64,000 nt of DNA from UBA1664 sp964531715. Its GTDB lineage: Bacteria; Pseudomonadota; Alphaproteobacteria; Micavibrionales; UBA1664. Positions 44,051 through 52,034 of this stretch are shown here, piece after piece. Every line of letters starts with the position of its first letter. The stretch's first letter is position 1. The stretch spans positions 291,074 to 355,073 of the forward strand of contig CAZHEE010000001.1 of NCBI GenBank assembly GCA_964531715.1, written 5' to 3'. A model generated the notes under the pieces. It saw nothing but the letters and a program-made list of their open reading frames with translations, was not told the DNA's origin and searched no databases. The position numbers and the translations under genes were made by a program.

Positions 44051-44083
44051 AAATAAAAACCCGCATAAAGCGGGCTTTTTTTT
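44051..44083 (-). terminator. Bidirectional terminator after rplS
   Basis: A CCCGC/GCGGG stem with an ATAAA loop has T-runs on both strands. It begins about 20 bases past the rplS stop, so it terminates the leftward transcript. Confidence 0.85.
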
Positions 44084-44103
44084 ATTCTATGAATTTTTAG
44101 GAA

Positions 44104-44499
44104 TTACTTCTTTTTCTCTTCGCGTTTTTCGATACCGTGACCTGTTTTACGCTCTGCAATACGGGCGGATTTACCGCGACGGTCGCGCATATAGTAAAGC
44201 TTCGCACGGCGAACAGCACCGCGGCGAACCAGCTCAATCGACTCTAAACGCGGTGAGTATAGGGGAAATACACGCTCAACACCTTCACCATAGGAGATTT
44301 TACGAACCGTGAATGTTTCATTCATGCCGCCGCCATTACGGGCGATGCAAACACCTTCATAGGCCTGAACACGTTCGCGTGTTCCTTCCTTCACTTTCAC
44401 ATTGACGCGCAGTGTGTCACCGGCGGAAAAGTCAGGGATATTTTTATCGGCAGAAAGCTGTTCAAGTTGCTTCGCCTCGAATTTCTGGAGAATATTCAT
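44104..44499 (-). CDS. rplS: 50S ribosomal protein bL19
   Basis: 131 residues, bL19 signature FSAGDTLRVNVKVKEGTRERVQAYEGVCIARN followed by FTVRKISYGEGVERVFPLYSP and the basic RRGAVRRAKLYYMRDRRGKSARI; sits at the subunit interface. The order rimM-trmD-rplS is the classical one, but about 530 bases of repeats separate it from trmD here. C-terminal Lys/Glu-rich tail is slightly extended. Confidence 0.97.
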   Translation of the reverse strand: MNILQKFEAKQLEQLSADKNIPDFSAGDTLRVNVKVKEGTRERVQAYEGVCIARNGGGMNETFTVRKISYGEGVERVFPLYSPRLESIELVRRGAVRRAKLYYMRDRRGKSARIAERKTGHGIEKREEKKK

Positions 44500-44676
44500 C
44501 GTTTTAATCTTTCTTTTGTATAAGGCCCGAATTCCACGATGCAGGGATGAAACATAACATCACAGGCGGCCTGTTTTATCTTTAAAATTAACGGTTATGG
44601 CTTTATGCCTTATAATCATTACATTTTGCAAGGTATTTTTTACAGGAAGGCGCGAAGTCGCTAAGGTTTTACTCTT

Positions 44677-44831
44677 CGTCATTGCACATTTCATTCATGA
44701 ATACGTGCAATCCAGATTATAACTTTTTAATCGCAGAGTTTTAGAGTTTTAAGAGTTTTGCCATCACTCCGTATGACCGCCCCTCCGTAAAATCATTTTT
44801 GCGGATTGCATGGTCAAGCCATGCAATGACG
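44677..44831. repeat. Palindromic element, CGTCATTGC class, with enlarged centre
   Basis: The left half (44677-44714, CGTCATTGCACA ... TGCAATCC) and right half (44802-44831, GGATTGCATGG ... CCATGCAATGACG) match element ends, but about 87 bases of unrelated sequence separate them. Probably an element with a second insertion, or two half elements. Confidence 0.7.
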
Positions 44832-44892
44832 AATTTAAATAAAACCCTAACCTTTCTGTGAATGATTACTATAGTTATTTATAAACAGAAAG

Positions 44893-45007
44893 CGTCATTG
44901 CGAGGGAGCCCCCTGCCTTCGCAGAGGGCAGGCTTTGCGACCGCGGCAATCCATAGGATGTTAAAGATCGTATGGATTGCTTCGTCACTCCGTTCCTCGC
45001 AATGACG
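44893..45007. repeat. Palindromic element, CGTCATTGC class
   Basis: A 115-bp element from CGTCATTGCGAGG to CCTCGCAATGACG with GCGACCGCGGCAATCC and GGATTGCTTCGTC in the halves. This is a version of a palindrome seen in many bacterial intergenic regions. An extra inverted pair (CCTGCCTTCG ... AGGGCAGG) lies in the left half. Confidence 0.88.
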
Positions 45008-45026
45008 GAATATTTTGTATGCATTT

Positions 45027-45752
45027 TTATTTAGAAATAACTATATCAAGCAAATCAGGGCGGCGGGATTGTGTCAGCTCCAATGACTGCGCCGCCCGCC
45101 ATTGATTAATTTTACCATGATTGCCTGAGCGGAGAACCTCTGGAACGTCATGCGTTTGGCCATGCGCATCCTTCCACTCGGCTGGCTTTGTATAATGCGG
45201 ATATTCGAGGAGGCCGTTTGAAAAGCTCTCATCACCCGCCGTATTTTCATTCCCCATCACACCAGGGAGCAGGCGGATAACGGCATCCAGCATAATAATC
45301 GCGGCAGGCTCCCCCCCGCTTAAAACATAATCACCAATCGAGATTTCCTCAATATCATAAGCATCCAAAAAGCGTTGATCGACACCTTCATATCGCCCGC
45401 AGAGGATAGTCAGATTTTCCTCGCTGGATAAATCTTGGACTAGATTTTGGTCGAGCACGCGTCCGCGCGGTGACATGTAAATCAGCCTACCGCGTTTCTC
45501 CTCAGGGATTGAGAGCAAGCTGTTTTCCAAGACATCAGGGCGTAAGACCATCCCCGCACCGCCGCCATAGGGCGTGTCATCTACGGTTGCGTGCTTATCA
45601 TGCGCATGGTCGCGCGGGTTGATGGTTTTATAAGACCAAATGCCGTTTTCCAACGCCCGCCCGCTTAAAGATTGCCCTAGGCTCCCCGGAAACATATCGG
45701 GAAAAAGGGTGATGAGGTTAAGTTGTAAAGAAAAAATGTTATCTATAGACAT
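45027..45752 (-). CDS. trmD: tRNA (guanine-N1-)-methyltransferase
   Basis: Methylates G37 next to the anticodon, preventing frameshifts. About 241 residues from ATG at 45752 (MSIDNIFSLQLNLITLFPDM). The frame is open further upstream but family members start here. SPOUT knot motifs: DDTPYGGGAGMVLRPDV, LTILCGRYEGVDQRF and EISIGDYVLSGGEPAA. The gene is separated from rimM by an opposite-strand P-loop gene, which is unusual. Confidence 0.96.
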   Translation of the reverse strand: MSIDNIFSLQLNLITLFPDMFPGSLGQSLSGRALENGIWSYKTINPRDHAHDKHATVDDTPYGGGAGMVLRPDVLENSLLSIPEEKRGRLIYMSPRGRVLDQNLVQDLSSEENLTILCGRYEGVDQRFLDAYDIEEISIGDYVLSGGEPAAIIMLDAVIRLLPGVMGNENTAGDESFSNGLLEYPHYTKPAEWKDAHGQTHDVPEVLRSGNHGKINQWRAAQSLELTQSRRPDLLDIVISK

Positions 45753-45780
45753 AATACTTAAAGTTTGGTAATTTATTACT

Positions 45781-46464
45781 ATGAGTGTAGTCCATAACCT
45801 TGAAGCTAATCTAGTCACAAATACACGAGACCAAGCAATAGATGTTTTCCAAAAAATTATAAGTGCGATACCAATAAACAAAAGAATTGTTCTTGCTGTA
45901 CAGGGGTCGGAGGCATGCGGGAAATCTTTGGCATCAGATAGTATGCTTCATTATTTGGATGATGATCGCAATCCAAAAGAAATTCCTAATGACGGAAAGT
46001 CAGTTTTAGAAAAGGAAAGTGGCGATGTTATGGGTAGGGCGCAAAGTGTTATTATATATCATAATGATGTTCTTGTCCGTTTTACTATAGCGAAAAATAT
46101 CAAAGATGTTGAAAATTTAGAAGAATTTGATGGGCCAGATATCATTGTATTTCTTCAATCATGGAAAACTGTTTTACCAGATAATTTGAAGCCAGATGTC
46201 GTTATAGAAATGAAAAACATTTCAAGTTTCCTTGAGGTTATTGCTACAAGTAATGGTAAACCAAGGCATGATGTTAAAAGAGGAATAAAAATTAACGTTC
46301 GAAATATTGATTTAGAAAGACACCTTTCACCAGTTTTGAAGCAATTACGCAGAGAATCCATAAGAAGAGAAAAAGGACTCCTTGCAGAAGTTTTTCATAT
46401 GCTTGGAGTATACGATCCAGACTTGTCACCTCCGCCTAGACAATTTCGGGTATTCGGACGGTGA
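45781..46464 (+). CDS. P-loop protein of unknown function inside the rimM-trmD locus
   Basis: 227 residues. A Walker A-like loop, AVQGSEACGKSLASD (about 39-53), follows a hydrophobic strand, and IIVFLQSW (about 121-128) might be the Walker B strand, although its acidic residue is not clear. The C-terminal half is basic and helical (LKQLRRESIRREKGLL). I do not recognise the family. The organisation resembles TsaE-like or kinase-like P-loop proteins, but the match is weak. It lies on the opposite strand between trmD and rimM (28 bases from the trmD start, 29-base overlap with the rimM 3' end) and is more AT-rich, suggesting later insertion into a conserved operon. Confidence 0.7.
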   Translation: MSVVHNLEANLVTNTRDQAIDVFQKIISAIPINKRIVLAVQGSEACGKSLASDSMLHYLDDDRNPKEIPNDGKSVLEKESGDVMGRAQSVIIYHNDVLVRFTIAKNIKDVENLEEFDGPDIIVFLQSWKTVLPDNLKPDVVIEMKNISSFLEVIATSNGKPRHDVKRGIKINVRNIDLERHLSPVLKQLRRESIRREKGLLAEVFHMLGVYDPDLSPPPRQFRVFGR

Positions 46465-46945
46465 TTTTATGCTCAACATCCAAAACCGTATTCTCATCAT
46501 AAGACAGATAAAAGTTTTGACCTTGGGTTGGCTTAATATCGAGAAGGTCTCCCGCGCCGAAATTCTCCACTGCGGTGACAATGCCAACTTCATCGCCATT
46601 CTCACTAACGCATAATTTGCCGATAAGATCGGTGAGGTAAATTTCATCGGCATCAGGTTCGGGCATTTGGTCGCGCTCAATATAAAGCTTCGTTCCTTTG
46701 AGTGCATCGGCGTCTTCTTTATTACTGACACCGACAATATGACCAAGCCATGTATCGCCTTTATGCCTATTTTTCATATGTATAATATAACTTTTTAAGT
46801 TTTTAAATAAGCTTGTGTCCTCAACAAAAACACGAATACGCACAAGGCCTTTAACCCCATGCGCACCCTTTATTTCCCCGATGAGAATGGCATCTCCCTC
46901 GCAAGAGTGATTATTATGGATATTGTCAGAAATACTGTGCATCAC
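46436..46945 (-). CDS. rimM: Ribosome maturation factor RimM
   Basis: 169 residues: N-terminal RimM beta-barrel (ILIGEIKGAHGVKGLVRIRVF) and C-terminal PRC-barrel (DEIYLTDLIGKLCVSENGDEVG ... GAGDLLDIKP). Assists 16S rRNA processing and 30S head assembly via uS19. Normally preceded by rpsP and ffh, but here sequence upstream changes to accessory DNA. The 3' end overlaps a convergent P-loop gene. Confidence 0.95.
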   Translation of the reverse strand: MMHSISDNIHNNHSCEGDAILIGEIKGAHGVKGLVRIRVFVEDTSLFKNLKSYIIHMKNRHKGDTWLGHIVGVSNKEDADALKGTKLYIERDQMPEPDADEIYLTDLIGKLCVSENGDEVGIVTAVENFGAGDLLDIKPTQGQNFYLSYDENTVLDVEHKITVRIPEIV

Positions 46946-47142
46946 ATCTCTATATTATTAAAAACTTTTATTATTAAAATATAAAAAGCTTTAGCGTATT
47001 TATATTCTGTATTCTTATAACATTGTATCTAAATTTAGGGACGACTGCTAACTTATTTAAAGTCAGGTATCAGTCCCATATATAATTCTGCTTATGTTTG
47101 AGGTTTTTTTCATAAGCCTAATTAAAATAAAAATGGCAGGTC

Positions 47143-47490
47143 ATGATTGACGCCGTGCGAACGGGTGCGTGCAAGCTTTCCCTCAAACCTGATCATGCTA
47201 TTGTGAATGAATATGAACCGGGGCAAGGCATTTCCGCGCGTGTCGATTGCGTACCCTGTTATGACGATACAATTGCCATCCTGAGCCTCGGCTCCAGTGC
47301 GGTCATGCAATTCATCAATTGTAACGAAATGCAGGAGAGCTATCTGGAGCCGCGCCGCCTGATCGTGCTCTCCGGCGAGGCGCGTTTTCGCTGGATGCAT
47401 GCGATCCCGGCCCGAAAACCCGATATGGTCGGCGGCTTTAAAATTGAGCGCAAACGGCGCGTTTCTCTCACCTTCCGAAAGATTATTTAA
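47143..47490 (+). pseudogene. AlkB-like dioxygenase remnant, N-terminally truncated
   Basis: 115 codons correspond to the C-terminal core of an AlkB-family Fe(II)/2-oxoglutarate dioxygenase: HAIVNEYEPGQGI, DTIAILSLGSSAVM, LEPRRLIVLSGEARFRWMH and a final RRVSLTFRK arginine segment. The N-terminal third is missing, and the His of the His-x-Asp iron motif reads Arg (ISARVD instead of the usual ...HxD). The distal His (WMH) persists. It therefore looks inactive. Composition is more GC-rich than the flanking genes, as for the other fragments in 47-51 kb. Confidence 0.78.
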
Positions 47491-47592
47491 GGTGCAGTAT
47501 ATTGCCGCTTATAACCTATAATAAGCACGTTCGTGCATTTTAAAGCAGCACCCACCTATAAGACTGCATTCTTTATGGGAAACGGCTATCAT

Positions 47593-47620
47593 AGAGCCAG
47601 CCATTTCTGGCTCTTCTTAT
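47593..47620 (+). terminator. Hairpin terminator before higB
   Basis: AGAGCCAG pairs with CTGGCTCT around CCATTT, followed by TCTTATAT. It separates the AlkB remnant from the toxin-antitoxin unit. Confidence 0.75.
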
Positions 47621-47653
47621 ATAATCCTTGCAAAATATACCAAGTTTGATATA

Positions 47654-47983
47654 ATGAATAAGTGGACTGTAGAAGTTTTAAATGAAACTGTGAGGGCAGA
47701 ACTTAAAAGTTTGCCTGCTGATGTTAATGCGAAACTAAAGCATATCATTGAATTGATTGCGATATTTGGCCTTGAAAACGTCCACGAGCCTTACATCAAG
47801 CATATCGAGGGTAAAATCTGGGAAATGCGGATGAAAGGCAAAGATAATATAGGCCGCGCACTATATGTGACGGCAAAAGGCAAACGGGTTGTTATCCTGC
47901 ATGCCTTTATTAAGAAGACACAAAAAACGCCAAATAAAGCCAAGAAACTGGCCCAACAGCGTCTTAAGGAGTTAAAAGAATGA
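47654..47983 (+). CDS. higB: HigB/RelE-like toxin (Gp49 type)
   Basis: 109 residues of the phage-derived Gp49-like/HigB family: VRAELKSLPADVNAKLKHIIELI, then KIWEMRMKGKDNIGRALYVTAKGKRVVILHAFIKKTQKTP, where the basic residues would form the mRNA-cleaving surface. Toxin-first order with the antitoxin overlapping by 4 bases is the HigBA arrangement. Both genes appear intact. Probably a ribosome-dependent endoribonuclease. Confidence 0.88.
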   Translation: MNKWTVEVLNETVRAELKSLPADVNAKLKHIIELIAIFGLENVHEPYIKHIEGKIWEMRMKGKDNIGRALYVTAKGKRVVILHAFIKKTQKTPNKAKKLAQQRLKELKE

Positions 47984-48273
47984 CCATACCTTTTGATAAA
48001 ATTGCCAAAGAATGGGAAAAAGATCCAGAGTTTAGAAAAGCTTATAAAGAGCTTGAACCTGAATTCGCGCTCGCACGTTCTCTGATTGAAGCCCGCGTGC
48101 GTGCCGGGCTGACTCAAGGGGAGCTTGCAGATAAAATGGGAACCTCCCAGCCTTCTATCGCGCGCCTTGAAAGCGGCCATAAGCCAAGTCTCAAAACATT
48201 GGAGCGCGTCGCGGAAATGACCGGGTCCAAATTGATGATTCAGCTGGTGCCACAAGACACGCAGCGCGCATAA
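47980..48273 (+). CDS. higA: HigA-like Xre antitoxin
   Basis: 97 residues with a helix-turn-helix at about 50-80 (LTQGELADKMGTSQPSIARLESGHKPSLKTLERVAEMTG). The N-terminal helical part would contact the toxin. Start ATG overlaps the higB stop (ATGA). Expected to autorepress the higBA promoter and neutralise the toxin. Confidence 0.88.
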   Translation: MTIPFDKIAKEWEKDPEFRKAYKELEPEFALARSLIEARVRAGLTQGELADKMGTSQPSIARLESGHKPSLKTLERVAEMTGSKLMIQLVPQDTQRA

Positions 48274-48312
48274 ACAAAAGCCTCCTTAGTCTTAAATTTA
48301 AACTTACGGCGA

Positions 48313-48828
48313 CTAGAGGGCTTTATTTTGCCAGGGTCTGGGCGGGATGAGAGTGCCGGTGATGGGCGCGGCGTTATGATCCAGCATGACTGATTGCCAT
48401 GCTCCATCCCATTCGGCGGGAAGGTCATAGGACGGCTTGATGTCCCTCTCAGTTTCGAACCCATACCGGCCATAAAAATCCGGATCACCCAGGACACAGA
48501 CCTTTGCAATGCCACGCAGTTTCATTGCCTCAAACCCGCCCTGAATAAGCGCGCGGCCAATACCCTGACCTTGCCGGTCTGGCAAAACGCCCAGCGGCCC
48601 GAGCAGCCCGACTTGACCCGCGCTCCCCTCAACCGCGCAGAGTGTGAAAACCACATGACCGATAATCTCATCTCCCACTACCGCAACCAGCGATAAAATA
48701 TCCTTGCCCTCATGCAGCAAATCCCGTACCAGCGGTTGTAAATTCTCCTCCGGGAATATCGCCGGATAGATACCAACAATCGCAGCGGCTTCTTCTGGCG
48801 TGCTTGGGCGGATGGAATATACGGTCAT
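48313..48828 (-). CDS. GNAT-family N-acetyltransferase (YhbS-like)
   Basis: 171 residues: VYSIRPSTPEEAAAIVGIY at the start, LGPLGVLPDRQGQGIGRALIQGGFEAM (acetyl-CoA binding RQGQGIG motif) and VCVLGDPDFYGRYGFE, the block typical of YhbS-type acetyltransferases. Substrate unknown. Convergent with higA. A fragment of a second copy of its 5' end exists at 50190-50257. Confidence 0.9.
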   Translation of the reverse strand: MTVYSIRPSTPEEAAAIVGIYPAIFPEENLQPLVRDLLHEGKDILSLVAVVGDEIIGHVVFTLCAVEGSAGQVGLLGPLGVLPDRQGQGIGRALIQGGFEAMKLRGIAKVCVLGDPDFYGRYGFETERDIKPSYDLPAEWDGAWQSVMLDHNAAPITGTLIPPRPWQNKAL

Positions 48829-48837
48829 TTTTTCCTC

Positions 48838-49649
48838 TTAACAGCTTTCGTTGTCGGCAACACGGAATGCGTTTCGCATCATTCCTATTTCGCGGGAAGA
48901 GAATTTAAGCTCCTTTGCCAGCGCCTGCCACTCACGAACAGATGAAATGACTTCTTTTAGTATTGCATCTCTGCGCTCTTCAGAAATTCTGAAAATCTCC
49001 GCTATGCTTTTAAGCAGCACAATATCCTGGCTGTTATCTTCCCGTGAGATATATAGTGACAATCCGTTTCCAGTCGGAACAGGGTTCATATCATAGGCCG
49101 TTGAGAGCACCCAGCCCTGCGGCGTGAGTAGTCGACCTCGTCCTCGGCATGTTCTTGCTCCAGCTTTAAGCTTGCATGTTCAAGCACGCGCAGTTTTGTC
49201 CATGGCGGCGCAGCCATATCCGTATGATCGTCCAAAAAAGGGCCGTCATTCGTCAATCTAAAGCGCAGAGCGCCCATGCGGTGGCCGTCATAAACGCCGA
49301 GCAGGTAATCAGACTCCATAAGCGGGCGCATAGCGCGCTCTTCTGCCTTTGCCTTTTGGGCTTCGCGTCGCTGCATCAATACACGCCCCCAACGGTCCGG
49401 CGAAGAGTCCAGAAAAACACCGAAATTATCGCGGCTTTCTCTTGTGTATTGCGGCCCCTCAAACAAACCCAGCTCAGGGTCAAGAACTTGCGCATGTTTG
49501 GATTTTAACCAGGCCGGATCATACTCAAAAGAAAACACCTCTTTCCCTCTAACCGGTGCGGCATAAAGCGTTCCCATAAGCACAGGCTCATCCATGCCCA
49601 CCCAATGCGCGCAAACCTGAATCGCTTTTTGTATTTGTTTCTTGCTCAT
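48838..49649 (-). pseudogene. hipA: hipA remnant with internal deletion
   Basis: The N-terminal part (49649 leftward to about 49118) encodes a HipA N-subdomain (MDEPVLMGTLYA, FEYDPAWL, FGVFLDSSPDRWGRVLMQRRE, ESDYLLGVYDGHRMGALRF). The frame is then shifted and the sequence resumes only in the far C-terminal part (GWVLSTAYDMNPVP ... REIGMMRNAFRVA). About 200 residues holding the HipA kinase core (ATP loop and catalytic Asp) are missing. The toxin is thus inactive. hipB upstream survives. Confidence 0.88.
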
Positions 49650-49669
49650 ACCATCACCTGCATGCTCGC

Positions 49670-49990
49670 TTATGTTTCTTTTTTGGGCGCGCGTTCTTTC
49701 GTATGTGTCAGCTCTGCATCTTGTAAGCGCCGTCCCAATGGGTCATCTTTTCCAAGAAATTGCAGGTCTTTTTCCAAACCCAGGCAGAACAAAACACTGG
49801 CATAGGCTCCCATCGTCACGCTGCTTTCGCCGTTTTCAATTTTGCGCAATGTTGCCCTGTTCATGCCCGCTCTTTCCGCAAGCATGGTTGTCGTGATTTT
49901 TCGGCGCAATCGCGCCAGCTTTATGTTCTCGCCCACCTCTTTGAGAATATCTTCAACAAAAGGCGGCAGGGCGGCTGTTTTTCTTGGCAT
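49670..49990 (-). CDS. hipB: HipB-like Xre antitoxin
   Basis: About 106 residues from ATG at 49990 (MPRKTAALPPF); upstream in-frame start at 50023 is less likely. Helix-turn-helix at about 20-75 (VGENIKLARLRRKITTTMLAERAGMNRATLRKIENGESSV...). In a hipBA operon it would bind DNA and HipA. Here it is the orphan partner of a deleted hipA immediately downstream. Confidence 0.85.
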   Translation of the reverse strand: MPRKTAALPPFVEDILKEVGENIKLARLRRKITTTMLAERAGMNRATLRKIENGESSVTMGAYASVLFCLGLEKDLQFLGKDDPLGRRLQDAELTHTKERAPKKET

Positions 49991-50131
49991 AGCAAACCTC
50001 TCAATGGTTATTATTATAACCACATAAATATTAAAATGTCTATAATAACTATCATTGATAAAATTTGAATTATAGCCTTATGATCTTTACAAAAGCTCCG
50101 GCGCATCCTCGTACAGAAAGGAAAGCGTCCC

Positions 50132-50209
50132 ATGAGAATAATTGCTTACAGCGATTTTCATCTGGAATTTATTGGGAACTAAGAATTACCCGAAGATATT
50201 GACGGCGAT
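50132..50209 (+). pseudogene. Metallophosphoesterase N-terminal remnant
   Basis: A good ribosome-binding site (AGAAAGGAAAGCGTCCCATG) precedes MRIIAYSDFHLEF, the first strand of a calcineurin-like phosphoesterase with the Asp-x-His metal motif. A TAA interrupts after 16 residues. The same frame continues as ELPEDIDGDL before running into a GNAT fragment. A broken gene start. Confidence 0.68.
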
Positions 50210-50257
50210 CTCCGCCACATCTTCTGATGTGCTTGGGCGGATGGAATATGTGGTCAT
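50190..50257 (-). pseudogene. GNAT acetyltransferase N-terminal remnant
   Basis: Leftward from ATG at 50257, MTTYSIRPSTSEDVAEI matches the N-terminus of the GNAT gene at 48313-48828 (about ten of sixteen residues identical) and then loses homology at the metallophosphoesterase junction. A duplicated or related gene cut after about 20 codons. Confidence 0.72.
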
Positions 50258-50347
50258 GTTTTTTGCAACTTTCTTTATCCCTCCAACTGCCTTTTGATGT
50301 TAGCCTTCTTTAGTTGGCTTGGGAAACGGCGGCTTTGTCTGGAGATA

Positions 50348-50680
50348 TTAAAACTGCTTCAAAATCCATTGATGCAGGAAGTAGCCCGCGCCAAGGAGGG
50401 CAAGACCTAAAATCCAGCTTGGCCAGAAACCAAGGCTGAACTTATCGGTAAAGAAAAACGGTACGAAGAACAGCCACGTAATCGGCACAGCAAATATAAT
50501 GCTGCGCGCATATTGTGCGGTGTTTCCTGCATCACCATGCTGGGTGTAGGCAAAAGCAATCGCCATGATGGAAACAAGCGGCAGGGCTGTGATAAACCCT
50601 ACCAACTCCGGCTTTTTACCCGCCAGCCATGACGCAAAAGCAATAACGAATGCGGCGATGCCAACTTTTAGAACGGTAAT
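50348..50680 (-). pseudogene. DUF3147-like membrane protein lacking its start
   Basis: About 110 codons encode four hydrophobic helices (VGIAAFVIAFASWLAG, GFITALPLVSIMAIAFAY, SIIFAVPITWLFFVPFFF, WILGLALLGAGYFL) with the ELVGFITALPL pattern of DUF3147-type small membrane proteins. The 5' end runs without an ATG straight into the recombinase remnant at about 50680, so the native start has apparently been replaced. A TTG at 50605 could still give an 85-residue product. Confidence 0.6.
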
Positions 50681-51346
50681 GAATTTGTTTTCCGCGGCCT
50701 GATTACCTGCGCCGCGACGGGCAAAGTCGTGACGGCGTCTGAGCAGAAAAAGACCTATAAAAACGGCGGTACGGCTTCATGGACGTATTTAAGATGCTGG
50801 AAGCCGGATAACCCCGAAAAGCAAATGTGGGTGCGCGAAGAGAAAGTGTTGGAGCAGGTTGAAGAAGTTTTGAAAAAGCTGGCCTGTGACGAAGAAACGC
50901 TGGCTTATCTCAACGGCTATTTACGGGAGATTGAGGAAAATGAGCGCGGCTTTTTACGCCGCCAGATTAGCGAGTGGCAAAAGCAGCATGCCAAGCTGCA
51001 AAATCGCCTTGATACGCTGATGGATTTATTGCTCGACGGCATGATTGAGCGCGAGGAATTCGAGGCCAAGAAATCAAAAATCCGTGAAGATCAGAGTTAT
51101 CTGGAGCAGCAAATTGCCAATGCCCGCTCCGGCGATGATGCGTTTAAGGATGCGATGCTCACGATCCTGTCCATCGCCTCGGAAGCGTATGATTTGTTCA
51201 AAGGTTCTAGCGTAGAGCTGAAAAGAGAGATGGTGAATCGGGTATTTGCGAACTTGAAGCTCGACGGCGGAAAGCTGCGCTATACTTTGCGTGAACCCTT
51301 CGACAAGATGCTGAATTTAACCAATCGTCTTGAATGGCAGGTGTAA
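50681..51346 (+). pseudogene. Large serine recombinase, C-terminal remnant
   Basis: The open frame starts after a stop at 50669-50671 and from about 50681 reads EFVFRGLITCAATGKVV, the recombinase zinc-ribbon region, then WTYLRCWKPDNPEKQMWVRE and a long coiled coil (about 120 residues) with the usual LDTLMDLLLDGMIEREEF pattern. The N-terminal catalytic resolvase domain (nucleophile serine) is missing. It marks a former integrative element. GTG at 50729 could start a truncated 205-residue product. Confidence 0.8.
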
Positions 51347-51504
51347 TTTAACAAAAAAAGAATAATTTTCTTTTTTATAGTCGTCAAACCGAACAATTAT
51401 AATTTTTGCATTTAACTTAAGGTTGTTGCATAGTAATGGCCTTGTTGCCCTATGGCCGGAAGCGGTAGCTATGTTCAGAACCTTTGGTTTAAAAACTACT
51501 GACC

Positions 51505-51519
51505 ATTTACTGACGTTGT
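51505..51519 (+). promoter_or_regulatory. 15-bp repeated motif, copy A
   Basis: ATTTACTGACGTTGT followed by GG, identical over 17 bases to copy B. It lies in a 270-base non-coding stretch downstream of the recombinase remnant and about 100 bases beyond the 3' end of a leftward Xre gene. Confidence 0.6.
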
Positions 51520-51618
51520 GGTACGAAGTCTTCCGGTCACCAGCGCAAAAAAATAGCCCGTATTACTACGAACTATCAGGGTCATCAGTGACAATAATAT
51601 GGTCAGTAGAATTTTATA

Positions 51619-52011
51619 TTATGCCGCCATCGAGTTGTTTCTACGTTCAACTTCTGAGCAAATCTCGGCCATACGATTGAGGTTCCGCATCATTTTAAGA
51701 ATGATGTCCATGCCCTCATCGGGTAATTGATCAATCTCAGCAGCGAGCCTCAAAATATTTGATGTTTTTTGTACGCTCTCGTCATCACCGTCACCATAAA
51801 AATACCCGACGGGTTTGCCCAAGGCCTTGGCACATAGGATCATCTTGTGCGCAGCCATGCTGCTGATGCCATTTTCGTATCGTTGCATTTGTTGCCCTGA
51901 AACACCGATCATTTGACCAAGGTCTTTTTGGGACAGTTTCAGGCGCTGACGTTCAATCATGATCTTTGATCCGATATCCCGCCTGTATTGTTTTTCTGTG
52001 TTTTCCATCAT
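51619..52011 (-). CDS. Xre-family transcriptional regulator
   Basis: About 130 residues from ATG at 52011, placed 5 bases after AAGGAGG; an in-frame GTG at 52026 overlaps that ribosome-binding site. Helix-turn-helix at about 20-65 (RLKLSQKDLGQMIGVSGQQMQRYENGISSM), then a short helical C-terminus (LPDEGMDIILKMMRNLNRMA). Similar in layout to phage or plasmid regulators in alphaproteobacteria. Follows a hypothetical gene by about 20 bases, likely one transcript. Confidence 0.88.
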   Translation of the reverse strand: MMENTEKQYRRDIGSKIMIERQRLKLSQKDLGQMIGVSGQQMQRYENGISSMAAHKMILCAKALGKPVGYFYGDGDDESVQKTSNILRLAAEIDQLPDEGMDIILKMMRNLNRMAEICSEVERRNNSMAA

Positions 52012-52034
52012 AACATCCTCCTTCACAATATCTG

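Larger units (their letters stand above)
44500..45026. other. Repeat-filled spacer between rplS and trmD
   Basis: About 530 bases with no gene. It contains two palindromic elements (44677-44831 and 44893-45007) and phrases like GGCGCGAAGTCGCTAAGG and CGCAGAGTTTTAGAGTTTTAAGAG. It interrupts what is normally a tight trmD-rplS operon. Confidence 0.75.

Noticed and set aside
43857..45007. CRISPR array
   Set aside because: The repeats are single palindromes of differing length with no regular spacers and no cas genes nearby.
51423..51680. 85-codon frame (MLHSNGLVALWPEAV...) after the recombinase remnant
   Set aside because: No ribosome-binding site, irregular composition, and it overlaps the 3' end of the opposite Xre gene and the 15-bp motif; probably not coding.
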